Shown here piece by piece: positions 1 through 13,400 of a stretch of 64,000 nt of DNA. Source of the stretch: Acestrorhynchus altus (Eukaryota > Chordata > Actinopteri > Characiformes > Acestrorhynchidae); the NCBI GenBank assembly GCA_034509495.1, contig CM067523.1:21393033-21457032 (forward strand). Reading direction: 5' to 3'. The notes beneath the pieces were generated by a model. The model did not search any database and was not told the origin of the DNA. It saw nothing but the letters and a program-made list of their open reading frames with translations. Every line of letters begins with the position of its first letter. Within the stretch, counting starts at the first letter, position 1. A program made the translations under genes and the position numbers.

Positions 1-2470
1 GGAGCTTCCAATGGGAAGGTGGTGCTCAATAGCTGCACGGAGAACAATGGGGCTCAGGAAACGGAGCCACCACTGAAACAAAAGCACTGCAGCACCTTCC
101 ACACATCATATCCTGATATCAGGTCCCATTAACACACTGTTCCTCATTAAAGCTCCGTGGCTTTAAAGCATCGATCAGTCTGATTGGCTGAGCTTTAGAG
201 GGTTAAAACACACTTTTAAGAATCCACTGATCGCAGACGTGTGACCGGCACAATCAAAGTGCTCTCACCCGGAATAATATTTTTAAACGTAGTGGGATTT
301 TATACGCAGGTGTGTATAAATAATTCAATATATCCATAAATCAATTGTGGGTGATCTGTCAGAGTGTCACACGAGGGAGGAGTGCGAAAGCGCAACACTG
401 CACTCTGCTGATGAAGTGATACAATGCATGCTCTCGTTTTCTACCCTTTCAGTGAAACACAGTCATCATCACAACCTCGAGACGCTGACCGGTCCTGACC
501 AGAAACCCTACATGTCAAAAGTTTGTGGACACCCCTTCTAATCAATGCATACAATCACACGCACACACATGCTTGTCTTGTCCCTGTAGAGAAGTATTGC
601 CCGGCGGAGGTGGAGCAACTAGGTCGGAGTGTCTGATAGAGTGGACAGTGAGTGGACACAGTCTTTGAACACTCCAGCAGCACTGCTGTTTCCGGACCAC
701 TCATCTGAATCTCATTACTGCGATCAGCTTCTTCCAGTGACCCTCACCGGCGCTCTCCTTCACAGCCAGCCTGCTGAACTGACCCTTTCTCATTACCTGT
801 GTGACTGTTACAGCAGATGCAGGACCATCTCCCAGGCTCCTCGCTGCTCTTCTGGACGTACTGCCACCTTCCTGTCTCCCGCTGAGCCGCCAATGACACA
901 GGAGGCGCTCTTGCGGCCTGCCAGCCCTGACAGAGAGCCCAGTGATCTAATTAACACCTCCAGGGAGCGTCGCCGCTGGCTGACAGCTGAACGTCCCCCC
1001 AGGTCATCAGAATCTGACTGTGAACGCAGGTATGGACATATGGGGATGAAAGAACTTTAATGAACTTGTTACTTCAGTTCTGCCACAGATCTGCTCAGGA
1101 TTATCCGGCAGACTGGGAGCTGCGGTCCCAGTGCTCCCATCACTTATTTATCCATTCGCCATCTGAATGGAAGCATGGAAGTTCACTTTTGGCCAGTTTA
1201 TTTGGCTGATAAAGTCTTTCAGAAGACCTTGATTCTCCAATAGTCACCTTATTTTGGACTGACAAGTAACCTGAAACCTGGTCTGAGACCTAGCCACGCC
1301 CACCCCGCCCACTTTAAGCAGTCGTCCAAACATGGTGGAGGAACGGTGTCAACTGCACCCCAGCAGATAAGCTGATTTTTCCCCCGATTAAAGGTTCTGA
1401 ACTGTTGAAACGTCTCCCTGGATGGAGTGAAACACTTACTTAGAGAAGAAACATCTATCATTTCTACAAACCAATGAAATTCAAACAATACTAAGCATCC
1501 AATAACAGTCCTCGAATCATAACCGATAGCAGACGCAGCAGAAGAAATGTCGGTTTGACATTACAGAGCAGTATTAAGTGTGTAATAACATGGTTATTAC
1601 CACGGTAACGGTTTATCAATTAATTAAATGTGAATTTCATAGTTTAAAAGTTGTTAGAATTATTCGAATCTATGTACCATCTATTAATTATTAACATCAA
1701 TAATTGTAGAGGTAACAAGTTGATAATTCAATGGTAAAATGTATAAATAAAATTATGAAATATATAAAATATTTGCATATTTTAGTCAATAATAAATGAA
1801 AAAAAATGCCTGTATTAATCAGTAATAAAATTATTTCATATTTCTTAATAAATAATACATTGATTGTAATGAACGATTGACTGATAATGAAATGGAAAAA
1901 TAATCAACTGAGTAACATTAAGTATTTCGTCATTTTTGTTTTTTTCTCGTACGTTTATAGGAATAAGGTATCGTCCACTTGGAGCTATAAGGTTCTATCT
2001 GAGGTTCTATTTAACTTTTTATCTAGAAAACAGAAAGATACTCTCATGTCTTATTATCATGTCGATGTCACTCTTAACACTGTACGACTTAATATCTCAA
2101 AGCTCAGAATGCAGAACCTTATAGCTGTAACAGGACAGTTTACTGCATTTTATCTACTTAAAAATTTAATTTTAGAATTAGATTTTATAAAATTAAGGCT
2201 GATATTTCAAAAACAGTGCAGTGAGGCTGCAATTACATGATTTTAGTGCTGAAAAATGTCTGCTTCGTCTCTGATCTTGTATCTTTACATGGTCCAGCGC
2301 AGTGTGACCGTATAAACTAAATGGGACTGGAGCTTTAACTGGAACTGATGGAACACAGTATTAAACAGAATATAATTTTATAGATGAATATATTTAAACA
2401 ATTTAACGATAAATAAAACACCCTGATATGACCATGTACATCTTTAGCGTTTGTACGCATCCCTTAATAT
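1..2470. other. Intergenic, no gene recognised
   Basis: I see no convincing exon here. About 630-705 is a fragment of the foldback MITE described at 33.3 kb. About 510-550 resembles a Tc1-type terminal sequence (GTTTGTGGACACCCC). 1,560-2,450 is strongly AT-rich. Open frames such as 629-1060 (+) begin inside repeat sequence, and 1887-2240 (+) is a low-complexity AT-rich frame; neither resembles a known family. 830-1,000 is locally GC-richer and could be conserved noncoding DNA, but I cannot test that. Confidence 0.5.
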
Positions 2471-2479
2471 TTGAATAAT

Positions 2480-2725
2480 AAAGTGTTTGATAGCCGTCCC
2501 CATTTCAGGATGGGACAGGTCTTAAATACTAAGTGATATGAGTAACAGCTGGGACAAGCTAAGGAGGGGGCAGGTAAACAGATTAGACACAGGTGGTAAT
2601 GGGAGGAACGAGGGAGGAGACTAGGACAATACAAACAGAACCCATGTGCGAAGGAGCACGTGGGGGAAACTGATGAGAGACAGGACTGACAAGAGACAGA
2701 CACGACAGAGACGGTCTTGTTTAAA
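2480..2725 (-). repeat. Dispersed repeat, LTR- or SINE-like
   Basis: Read on the minus strand, this stretch shares with 4,790-5,030 (+) the same order of motifs: GTCATGTCTG-like start, CACCTGTGTCTAAT, GCCCCCT, TGTCCCAGCTG, then TATTTAAGACC before a CTGTC-rich end. The two are clearly one family in opposite orientation. The TATTTAA box in the downstream part would suit a solo LTR promoter, but no internal retroelement genes are present and the boundaries are uncertain. Confidence 0.5.
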
Positions 2726-2866
2726 CATCAGACATTAGTTTGGTTTGCTCTTGATTGTTGAAGTGAGTGGGATCATCATGATCTGATCCATAGAGCTCTC
2801 TGAGGCCTTCAGAAAGAAGGTTGTAGATGCAGATGAGTCACTATGTTTTCATTCCCAAATCAGATA

Positions 2867-2921
<55 letters not shown>
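2867..2921. repeat. (CT)n microsatellite
   Basis: An almost perfect CT dinucleotide run of about 55 bases. Confidence 0.95.
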
Positions 2922-2924
<3 letters not shown>

Positions 2925-3023
2925 ACTGGATGAGGGATCCGTCCGGCTCCTGCCATCTGCTGCCCAACAGACAGGGACAGGTGGTGGGGCAGAACACACT
3001 CACACACTTGTTCAGAAATGTAG

Positions 3024-3064
3024 ACACACACACACACACACAAACACAAACACACACACACACA
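3024..3064. repeat. (CA)n microsatellite
   Basis: CA dinucleotide repeat interrupted by two CAAACA units. Confidence 0.9.
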
Positions 3065-3212
3065 TAAGAATAGTTGCCAATAGCATGATGATTTGTTTTG
3101 AAACACACCAGACTCCTCCAGTCCTCTACAGTCAAAATACACTGGAAGTCAAAGGGGCTGGAATCAACACCAGGGCAAGCACTGACCACAAATGGGCATC
3201 TGTCAACAACAT

Positions 3213-4765
3213 GAACCAATATACTACAAATATAACCAAATCTATACCAAATATATACAAATATAACCAAATATATATACCAAATATAACCAACATTTAC
3301 AAATATATACAAATATATACAAATATATACCAAATATATACAAATATAACCAAATATATACCAAATATAACCAACTATTTACAAATATATACAAATATAT
3401 ACAAATATAACCAAATATATACAAATATATACCAAATATAACCAAATATTTACAAATATACACAAATATATACAAATATATACAAATATATACCAAATAT
3501 ATACCAAATATAACCAAATATTTACAAATATACACAAATATATACAAATATATACCAAATATATACAAATATAACCAAATATATACCAAATATTTAGTTA
3601 AATATATACAAATATATACAATATAACTAAATATATACAAATATATACCAAATAACCAAATATATACCAAAATAACCAAATATATACCAAATATATACAA
3701 TATAACTAAATATAACCAATATTTACAAATATATACAAATATATACAAATATAACCAAATATATACAAATATAACCAAATATATACAAATATATACCAAA
3801 TAACCAAATATATACCAAATATATACAAATATAACCAAATATAACCAAATATTTACAAATATATACAAATATAACCAAATATATACAAATATATACCAAA
3901 TAAATCCAAATATACTAAATAACCAAATATATACCAAATATATACAAATATAACCAAATATAACCAACATTTACAAATATATACAAATATATACAAATAT
4001 AACCAAATATATGCAAATATAACCAAATATATATACAAATATATACCAAATAAACCAAATATATACCAAATATATAAATATAAATCCAAATATATACCAA
4101 ATATAACCAATATTTACAAATATATACCAAATAACCAAATATATACCAAATATATACAAATATAACCAAATATATACCAAATATAACCAACATTTACAAA
4201 TATATACAAATATAAATCCAAATATATACAAATATATACCAAATAACCAAATATATACCAAATATACAAAATATAACCTGTTATAACCAAATATTTCATA
4301 TATATACAAATATATACAAATATAACCAACATATACAAATATAACCAAATATATACAAATATATACCAAATAACCAAATATATACCAAATATATACAAAT
4401 ATAACCAAATATATACCAAATATAACCAAATATTTACAAATATATACAAATATAACCAAATATATACAAATATATACCAAATCCAAATATATACTAAATA
4501 ACCAAATATATACCAAATATATAAATATAACCAAATATATACCAAATATATACAAATATATACAAATATATGCCAAATATATACAAACTATATACAAATA
4601 TAACCAAATATATACCAAATATATACCAAATGTATCCCAAATATATAATAATAATTATGTACAACATATATACAAAATATATGCCCAAATATATACAAAC
4701 TATATGCAAATATAACCAAATATATACAAATATATTCAAATATATCTGTCTATCCATCGTATTTA
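3213..4765. repeat. AT-rich satellite-like array, about 1.55 kb
   Basis: The whole stretch is a mosaic of 9-11-base modules such as ATATACAAAT, ATAACCAAAT, ATATACCAAAT and ATTTACAAAT in changing order, with almost no G on the plus strand. Modules combine into longer recurring blocks of about 60-120 bases (for example blocks starting AACATTTACAAAT near 3,291, 3,966 and 4,189). Minus-strand reading frames of up to 242 codons, rich in Ile, Tyr, Phe and Leu, are a by-product of the repeat and not genes. Confidence 0.95.
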
Positions 4766-4784
4766 AATATATCAAATACATACT

Positions 4785-5030
4785 GTCATGTCTGCCCTTT
4801 GTCACCTCTGTCTTCCTGTCCTGTTCTAGTTGTCTCTCCCCATGTGCTTAGGAGGTTGTTTGTTTTGGTTCTATCTCCTACCTTGCTCCACCCATTCCCA
4901 TCTGTGTCTGATTTGTAACCCCGCCCCCTTGTTATCATGTCCCAGGTGTGATCAATGTCATGTTGTATTTAAACCCTTTGTCTCAGTCTGTCTTGGTCAG
5001 TCCTTTTGTTACCTTCCCTGTATGTTAGCA
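4785..5030 (+). repeat. Dispersed repeat, same family as 2.5 kb
   Basis: Plus-strand copy of the element at 2,480-2,725, with TGTCATGTCTGCCC start, CATCTGTGTCTGATTTG, CCCCGCCCCCTTG, ATGTCCCAGGTGTGATCA and TATTTAAACCC. It abuts the downstream end of the AT-rich array; the two copies flank the array in inverted orientation. A T/G-rich stretch (GTTTGTTTG repeats) follows to about 5,170. Confidence 0.5.
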
Positions 5031-5249
5031 TTGTTTGTTTTTGTTTGTTTGTTTGTCCTTTCTTTCCTCACTCTGTGTGTGCGTTTTGGTTTGTTTCTTT
5101 GTTTGTAGTCTTGGTTTCTGTAGATCCTGTTTGTTTGTCTGGGTTTATTTTGGTTTGTTTTTTTCTTTATTTCATTCAATCCTCCCCCCAGAGTTTATCT
5201 CCGCACCCTTAGTCGTCTGCTCTGTCCTCTCGAACCCGACACATACAGT

Positions 5250-6060
5250 GGGTTAAACAAATGAGCACATCTGGCTACACAAAGTTTTCCTATGATTTTA
5301 TATATAAATATATATAAATGCTTTGAATAATTTTGGATTTTTCATTCATTATTCAGGATCCACTATGTATTATTCAGAAACTACGATGAATAGTATATAC
5401 TGTATATAATATATACTGTGACACATTCAAATTCTACTATGATTTGTGCCGTATCCACTGTGAATTATACAGGGATCATTAATTATTCAGTATCTACTTT
5501 GTAACTGTTGCGTAAAGCTCATGATTTCTGAGGGTGGAAACTGAAAGTGTGATCACACACGCTGGTCCTTTGGGATTTGCAGGGTTAATGTGTTGAACCG
5601 AAAACTGATTAACTGTTGTACATAATGAATCTAACATCTGCAGAAATGTCAGCACACCGCTGGGTTTTTTTCATTTGTTGTTTAATTGAAAAGTAAGGAG
5701 CGGACCCTTCGTACCCTTCGTACCCTTTGTAGTTTGGGACGGGGGGGCAGGTCAGGGGCATAACTAAAGTACAGCAGCTGTGCTGTAGCCGCCTGATGTC
5801 AGACCAATGTTTTTTTCCTTCCATCAGAATAAAGAATGCGTGATATTCGCACAATCTGAACACGCACATCTGCTCTCCGCTGCTGTTCCTGGGAGACCAT
5901 CAGACATCAGACAGTGTGGAGCATGAGAAGTTAGTGTAGTGATGTTTGAACATGAGTAGAACATGAGTGAAAACGCATCTGATCTTTAGTTCAACATGAA
6001 TTAAACAGCAAAGATCCAGAATTCTATATCCAACCGTATATATACACTCAAATATACAGT
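5250..6060. other. Intergenic, nothing recognised
   Basis: AT-rich sequence with short TATATAAATATA tracts around 5,300 and 5,395. No exon, RNA gene or named repeat is evident. Confidence 0.5.
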
Positions 6061-6065
6061 ATATG

Positions 6066-6405
6066 TACACTCACACTGTTTCCTCTGATCACACAGGAGC
6101 ACGTTGTGGTTCTATAATTCCAGACTGTAGTTCCTCTGTTTCTCTGCAGACTTTCTTCTCCTCCTTTCACCCTGATCTTCAATGATCAGGACCCCACAGG
6201 ACCACCGCAGAGCAGCTATGATGTGGGTGGTGGCTCATTCTCAGACACAGCAGTGCTGCTGGAGTGTTTAAACCCCTCAGTGTCACTGCTGGACAGAGAA
6301 CAGTCCACCAACAAGTCCTGTGAGCACTGATGAAGGACTAGAGGATGACCAACACAAACTGTGCAGAAACAGATGAGCTTCTGTCCCTGACTGGAGCTTC
6401 ACCTC
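6066..6405. mobile_element. Foldback MITE copy, left arm plus loop
   Basis: Left arm from the CTCTGATCACACAGGAGC region through GATCTTCAATGATCAGGACC, then a deleted junction into CACAGCAGTGCTGCTGGAG and the loop in reverse orientation (GTCACTGCTGGACAGAGAAC, GACTAGAGGATGACC). The right arm is missing. Confidence 0.75.
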
Positions 6406-6684
6406 CGGCTGCCACACATCACTCATCGTGCAGTTTGAGGTTAATTCAGAGTAAAGACAAAGCATTTGGAGAGTAAGTGGTCCAGAGCCCTGTCCCTCTA
6501 ACCCAAACACCAGAGAGCACACCCCTCTTCACACTCCGCATCAAAGAGACTCATTAACACTCAGGGTCACCCAGCATGGAGCACTCACACACACACCCAC
6601 ACACACACATACGGATGTGAGCAATAGATATGGGGTTTGCACTCATTCTACACCAACTGTCTCAGAGAGTGCTGTGTACTAACA

Positions 6685-7114
6685 CTGTGGTTTTCAGCCC
6701 TGGTCCTGGAGGCACCCCTACCCTGCATGCCTTCCCTGCTCCCACCACACCTTATTCAACTAATCAGTTCATTAATCACTTAGAACCTGAGGTCCAACTG
6801 TGTCTCATCATGGTGTGATGACCTATCAGTGAGTAATTCAGCTCATTTTCACAGTTTCCAGCTGAATTCAATCCCAGTTTAAATTCCAAAGGAGTGTCCA
6901 GTGCATGTTTACTGCTCAAAATAGCAATATCTGGCTGGGGTGTCTCCTATAACTACTGTTCTCATTTTTGGTGAATCAAAGTACATCAGCCTAAAAAAAC
7001 ATCCCACAGAACTGACCTAGAGTTCTAAAGGTTAACAAGCTAGAGTTGCAGGAGTGGAAAAAGCTAAATCCTGCAGGGCAGGGGTGCCTCCAGGACCAGG
7101 GCTGAGTAACACTC
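6685..7114. mobile_element. hAT-type MITE with 8-bp target duplication
   Basis: A 430-bp nonautonomous element. Near-perfect inverted termini run from about 6,694 (TCAGCCCTGGTCCTGGAGGC) and end at about 7,105 with its complement (GCCTCCAGGACCAGGGCTGA), extended outward by about 9 degenerate bases. The flanks TACTAACA (6,677-6,684) and TACTAAGA (7,115-7,122) match at 7 of 8 positions, the duplication length typical of hAT transposons. No transposase is encoded. Confidence 0.8.
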
Positions 7115-7608
7115 TACTAAGACACCTGAAGGTCATGAATCATAGTCAAGAGAAAGCATGAAAACCACGAATGGCCTCAGAATTCCCAGCATGCGTCTGT
7201 CCGTGCGATCAGCAGCAGGCTCCCGACATTAGCAGGAAGCTTATGATCTACTGGGGCCATGACGTTCCAAAAACATGTGTCTCCTGCACCGTCCATTGCT
7301 GCCTTTAACCGTTAGCGCTGTCGGCCAATTTTGTTGGACTGTTTCAAAATTTGACGTAACTTTATTTGACAAAAGAATTGGAAAAGTAGTTGTCAGTCAC
7401 GCGTACCAGACATTGACATTTTCAACTGGTATTAATTATTGAATTTTGTCTTCGTTTGAGACATAAATACTAACAGAATTTAAATATTTGTATGAATTTG
7501 ACCCAAAGACGGTTTTGAGTTATAAGGACTTACAATACTTAGAAATCATGTTGGAAATTGATTATCCAGAGTGTTTTTGAGCTGAAAAGGCAACAATATT
7601 GAAGAGTT

Positions 7609-7712
7609 GAGCATCAGCCCCGCCCCCTCTCTCTGATCAGTCAGAGTCTGTATGCAGGTTGAGCATCAGTCCCGCCCCCTCTCTCTGATCAGTCAGAGTC
7701 TGTGTGCAGGTA
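7609..7712. repeat. 52-bp GC-box repeat, 2 copies
   Basis: Two units starting at 7,609 and 7,661 (exact 52-base period) containing CAGCCCCGCCCCCTCTC followed by the hairpin CTCTGATCAGTCAGAG. Upstream sequence (7,480-7,600, with GTATGAATTTGACC and CCAGAGTGTTTTTGA) matches sequence upstream of the larger array at 24.15 kb, so the array sits inside an interspersed element. Confidence 0.85.
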
Positions 7713-7719
7713 GACATTT

Positions 7720-8640
7720 GTATTTCAGCATCTAAACTTCTATAAGTTTCTATAGAGATTCTATAATCTCTATAACATAGTTAAGGATATTTACCGAGTG
7801 AACAGTAAAACACTTCTGTAATAAGCAATAAATGTCATATAATTCATCTGATTGATCATAATGCTGATTCATTTGATTCCTGACAACAGATTTGTCTAAT
7901 TTATGACATTTATTTATTTGAGTCATCATAACATTGATTCAACTGCTATAAATAGATTCATATTGATTTATTATATTGATGAATTTGATTGATTATAGCA
8001 GATTATTGAATTTGAGTGAAGTTGAGTCTGTAATGTGTGTTTATTATGAAAGCTTCTGTGTGTTGAAGGCAAGGCTGAGAGAGGCACAGGTGCTGACCAG
8101 TAATGAGGAGGTCAGGGACAGACAGTTGGAAATGTGACCAAGAGCAGCCTTGTGAAACCTGACCTTCCACAAAGTTCCCTGTGCGGGACAACTGCTCTGA
8201 CCACTGATTCTTCTTCTCCACTTCTTCTTGCTCTTCTTGTCTTTCTTCTAATTCCACAACTTTATCACCATCTTCTTATAGTTATATGTTCTCAGAGGTC
8301 ATGGACAGACAGTCTCTAAAGCTTTCTACAAGAATTAAAAGCATTGTTTGGAGGATTTGATGGCATTTAGCAACAAGAGCATCCACCCCAACTCAACCCC
8401 ATCTCCCCAACTCTTCCTAAAACACTGGATGGAGCTCTATCATTCCAGAGAACACCGTTCCACTGCCCCACAGCTCCATTACGCATGAACGGAATGAACA
8501 TGGTCAGAACATGTCTATCAGAACATGGTCAAACAGGGTTCTCCCACCTCTTGAGGTGTTTCTCCTGCATGAGCTGGGGTTCATAACATGGCCTCAGTTT
8601 CCTAGTTCGAAACTTTGGGGTGTGTCCAAGCCTGGGGAGC
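7720..8640. other. Intergenic DNA upstream of cdh15
   Basis: AT-rich to about 8,030, then ordinary complexity. Nothing coding is recognised. If cdh15 has untranslated 5' exons they could lie here, but I cannot place them from sequence alone. Confidence 0.4.
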
Positions 8641-8752
8641 TGAAGGGGATCTAGGATTACAGGCTCTTCAGGCAAACCCAGCAGTCACACATGTGCTGTC
8701 ACTCATCTGCCTACAGACACAGTGTGGAGAAAGAAAGCGAGAAGGAGGGCTT

Positions 8753-8758
8753 CAGCTG
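8753..8758. promoter_or_regulatory. Candidate myogenic E-box upstream of cdh15
   Basis: CAGCTG, the half-site pair preferred by MyoD-family factors, lies about 120 bases upstream of the cdh15 start codon; other CANNTG boxes occur at 8,688 (CACATG) and 8,704 (CATCTG). M-cadherin is a muscle gene, so this is plausible, but such hexamers are common by chance and the transcription start is unknown. Confidence 0.3.
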
Positions 8759-8876
8759 GTTCTTCTTGTCCTGGTCAGAAAGTTTTGAGCAGTATTTCAG
8801 TCCAGCTATTGTACATCCTTCAAGATCCAGGGGACCAGGGTAGCCAGTGAGGGCTGAAGGCTATTGAAGAGCAAGA

Positions 8877-10423
8877 ATGGCAGGCAAGATGTTGGTGATG
8901 GTGGGACTCTGTGTGCTGGTGGCTTCCATGGATCAGGTAAGCTTCCTTTCTGTTGTGAATGATGGTGTTTCCTCAGTGTCCAGGCTTGGGCCATGACCTG
9001 TTTTAGTAATTCTGCATTATATTGGAAGCTCTCCAAATGCTCTTTATCACAGTGGTCTCCAGTTCTGCTTCCCTGAAACGTTTCATGATTTCTTGAGTTA
9101 AAACCTGCTGGACAGTAGCTCTCCAGGAGGAGGTTTGAAGACCACCGTTTTAATAGATTGTTTCTAATATCATTATATATGAATTTAGCCAAAAATCATG
9201 CTTTAACTCATTTAAAATGATATAAAATGGTCAACCACAGTTTAGAAGGTGCTCCAGTGACCCAGAGCACATCTGCTCAAGTCGTCTTCTCTTCTACATT
9301 AAGGATCATGTTCTGTAATGGATTGTGAACTTCCTTTGTTTTGACCATACTGAACTGAGGCTGGCCATTAGCACTCTTCAGCAGTCTCGGACTGTGGAAG
9401 TGGTCAGTCTAAACATGCAACACTGCTGATAAATTGGACGATGAAAGCCAATCAGTAAATGCAACAGCAGAACGCAGATGGTTTGAGCTCTGTTCCGACA
9501 TGATGGCTTGTTGTTCTTCCAACTTGTCACCATTGCCATTATGGGATAATTAATAAATGAGGAAAAACGAGAAATATTAAACAAAATTCACTGTGTTTGT
9601 GCTGAAAAAGTAGACGAATGAAGGTTCTGTCCCTTAGAGGCTCTCAGAGAGCAGGCCTCCCTCATTGATTGGATAAACAGGAGAGAAGCAGGGTTGGCGT
9701 TTTGGTGATAATTGTTTATTTTTTGAAAACAGAAAAATAGGGAATGAAATGGTTTCTAAGTGAATTCTTATTCCACCATCTAAACCTTTGGATTCGTGTA
9801 TTCAGTTATAGTTTAAGAAGCATCAGATGGGTCCAGTGCGATGACCATAGTTGTGAAAGGCCAGGAAAGCTGTAGAACATCATGAATGAACCCAATCAAT
9901 ATGCAGAATTCATTGTATATCAAGGCAGATATTGCCATAAACGTAATTTATATAGTTAACATACATAGTATTTAGGCTCTGATCTAATCTGAGCAGAAAG
10001 TGTTTACTTTTATTACAAAATGTAGTGATTTCAGGAACAGAGAAACCTACGTATACACGAGTATTCCACACCAGAAAACTGCTGTCCATGCCCAAGTTCT
10101 GAGAAGGGATGAAGCTGATATATACATGAAAAGCAAAATTAATAAAGGAAATTCAGGTTTTGTTTTGTTGTTGTTGTTGTTTTTGTTTCTTTTAGTTCAT
10201 ATTAGCATCTGGTTGCTGAAAAATGTTAAAAACATATGGTTAAAAATAATATTTTGACAACAAAAAATTTGTTACTCTCCTACTATCATCTGTTTATGGA
10301 TGATTTCACCGATCAACAAAAAGAGCCAATCAGCTTGCTGGTTTTGCTGTGAGTGTGGTGTTAGTTGGGGAACACTCGATGTAGAAATTTGATGTACATT
10401 GTTGAGCCAAATGCTACAAATGA

Positions 10424-10456
<33 letters not shown>

Positions 10457-13400
10457 GATCAGTGTTTAAATTGCTTGTGTGTTAACTGTATTTTAACCGT
10501 CAGTGTTTAGTGTTTTGTCTCTCCTTCTCCGGGGTGCACATCCACTGAGATAAATGCTGTGAACCGGTTACTTTTTGTCTTACTCGTTATTTGTTTGCCT
10601 GTTGCCAATTGGAATTGATAAAAGGATGTTAAAATGGGGCGTGGTCTCTGATCCCAGAATTGCCCCCGGATATGTGTCGTTCGCTGAGTGGATTTAAAGT
10701 GGAAGAAAGAATGTGGAATACATGACGCATCATCAGGCAAAAATACTTCAAAGCATTCCAGCAGTGGGCATGCCGCTATCTGATACCCATGGACATTCAA
10801 GGAACTTAAACGGACTGTCCAGTGACTCAGCTGTTCAGTTTATTTTCTAGATCAATGGTCATTCGATTCCATTCTCAAATCTTCAGATCAATATGTGCTC
10901 GTACTGCATCCATCCTTTGATCTTGAGTCCCTCTGCGGACCTGGTTATGCCATGTGCAGCACTTGGGACCGCTTAGACTCCCTGCTCAGATGCCAAATGC
11001 AATGCTCACCCACTCCTGAGAGACTATGCCCGGGGTGCAGAGCTCAGACCCCAGGAGAAAGCACCATTTCCATGGGAATTCAGCAGATCGAAAGGGCCCA
11101 AGAGTGGACCAGCGGGCTTGGTCTTTTTGATGGCCGGTGACGATGGCCAGCAGCTGTTCCCAGATGCTTTCACTCGATCCCGTTTGTCCAGCACTTTAAT
11201 CCTGGCTGCGGAAAGAGCAGGCCAGCACCCAGAGACCGTGAAATCACAGACAAATCGGTCCATAAAGCAGCCAGTGTTCAGTTCATGCTCGTTGGAAACA
11301 ATCACTCAGGCCAGCTGGAGGGTGTCCGATTTACGGGCAGATCTCTGCTTCCTCACAGTTCCTCCCCGGGTTTACCGCAGGAGCCGTGCCAGATATCAGA
11401 GAGCAGGGAATGTGTCTCAGCTGAACTGGCCTAAACAAGGCCCGTGATGTAATTTCGACGCTCCGATTATTAACCAACCATCTGCTTAAACTGGTGATTA
11501 TCAGTAAGAGTAGAGTTTGAGTTACAAGTCATTTCTCACTCTCTCTGTCTCTGTTTGTCTCTCTTTGAAAGCGTGAGAAGACGTTGTGGGAGTCCTCTCA
11601 GTGGTATCTTCCCAGAGCCTTCACTGGAATTCCACTCTATAGTGACCGTTTCTATTTCCACTTTAAAACTGGTGACCGTGGCACTCCCCATTAGAGATGG
11701 CAATAATAAAGATTAGACATCTGCTGCGGTGAAACACTGACCTCTTCTAAAAATAGAAGTGCTGCAGTAACAAATGCACGCGTGGGTTCGAAATAGAGAG
11801 AGAGGAACAGGGGATTAGGGGTGACCTCCAATACAGCGTGGTGTTGGCTGGGTCTCAGAAAGAAGCGCCAGAACAGGGTATAGTCATCTCCATGACCTTC
11901 TGACCCCCACTGTCCACCTGGCATTCCTGTTGACCCCAACACACTGGGAATATATCTCTACATATACTAAATATATATATTTCATTACTGATTGCAAGAC
12001 TGGACAGCAGGGAGTAGTGTGAGCTACAGTGGACAACAAATGTTATCTGTATAATCTGAAGAACATGCATCTGTCTATCTTCATGTGTTCCCATAGCATT
12101 GTGAGATTTGAGCTTGGACGGCAAGCGAACAGATATTTCTCTACCCAGCAGGCACTGAGTGTCAAATTGATGTCAAAAGACATTGGACTCAAACATTGGA
12201 CATTTCAGCTGGGAAGGGAAATCAGATTGACATCAAAAGTCAGCCTTAGAAATCAAAGTCACATCCAGCACAGCTTTGATATCAAGCTCTAACATTAGAC
12301 AGATGTTGATTTTAAGTTGGCAACGTTATGTTGATATCAATCTACAACATTAGACAGCCATTGAGTTTTCGAAAGAAACTTGAAACTGTGGAGGAACCTT
12401 CAATATAAGGACAAGGGTTTCTCGAATTCTCCTTGAAGCACCTGTGTTAACTAGTTAGGTCTGGGACAGAGGAAATGGCTGGCTTAGATTACCTTGGAAG
12501 CCTCGGTAGCTTGGACTGCGCTATTTCCTCAATAAATTAGTTCTGGATCCATAACCTTCTGTGATTTTTGATCAAAGGACATGACTGAAGTGCCCTTCAG
12601 CTCCCCGGGCGCTGAGGATAGGCCTGCCCACCGCTCTGGGCACGTGTGCTCACTGCCCCGTGGTGTGTGAAGTCCCTAGTGTGTATCACTGGGTGTGGAT
12701 GGGATCCTGTGTGTGCAGACCACAGAGCGTCCAAACAGTATAATTACTTACTCAGAGTATTTACCTTCGTATTGAATATGTATGAACATGGACGTGTTAT
12801 TGATGACGCTCTTTTAAAATGATTTACTCCGAACCGAAGTGTGTTACATTGTGCCCCTCTATGCAGTGCTGAACTTGCTAGATGAACAATACAGTGTCAG
12901 CACCCGGCAGGCCTTTCCAGATACAGCAATGAACTAGACACAGATATCTCTGAGTACATTCATTTGATCTACTCCCACCCGTTCTCCACTCCAGAAAACC
13001 AGTAAATCACTGCCCATTAGTCGCGCACCCCGTCACTGGTATGGGCCAGTTGACCCTGACATGTGTGGCTCCTTTGGAATGTCTTGCTGTGGTAGAAGCA
13101 GGGCTAAATGGAGATAAATAAATGTAGGACAAGGAGAATGAGCAGCCGATGTGCATTTATACACCCTGGAATAATTCCAAAAGCCCAATTAAACTCACAT
13201 ATGCTCGGGGATGGGGATTTACGATGGTGCCCAAACCGTAATTGTCATTTCAGCTATTCCAGCTATGATTTTCAAACAGGGAGTCTGCAGGAACATCAGA
13301 GTTAACCCCACTTCAAGTGTAATGAAGACCACCTCTTAAATTACATTTGGCTGACATTTGTGATCTCTTAAATATGCTATAAAAATAATGCTGATTTCAC

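Noticed and set aside
629..1060. 143-codon plus-strand frame
   Set aside because: Its start lies in a foldback MITE fragment, the composition is not that of a known family, and there is no splice or homology support.
1887..2240. 117-codon plus-strand frame
   Set aside because: Very AT-rich sequence, no recognisable domain, overlapping frames of equal quality.
3242..4618. Long minus-strand reading frames (up to 242 codons) encoding Ile/Tyr/Phe/Leu-rich, membrane-like proteins
   Set aside because: They lie wholly inside the AT satellite; the peptide repeats merely mirror the DNA repeat and overlap in several frames.
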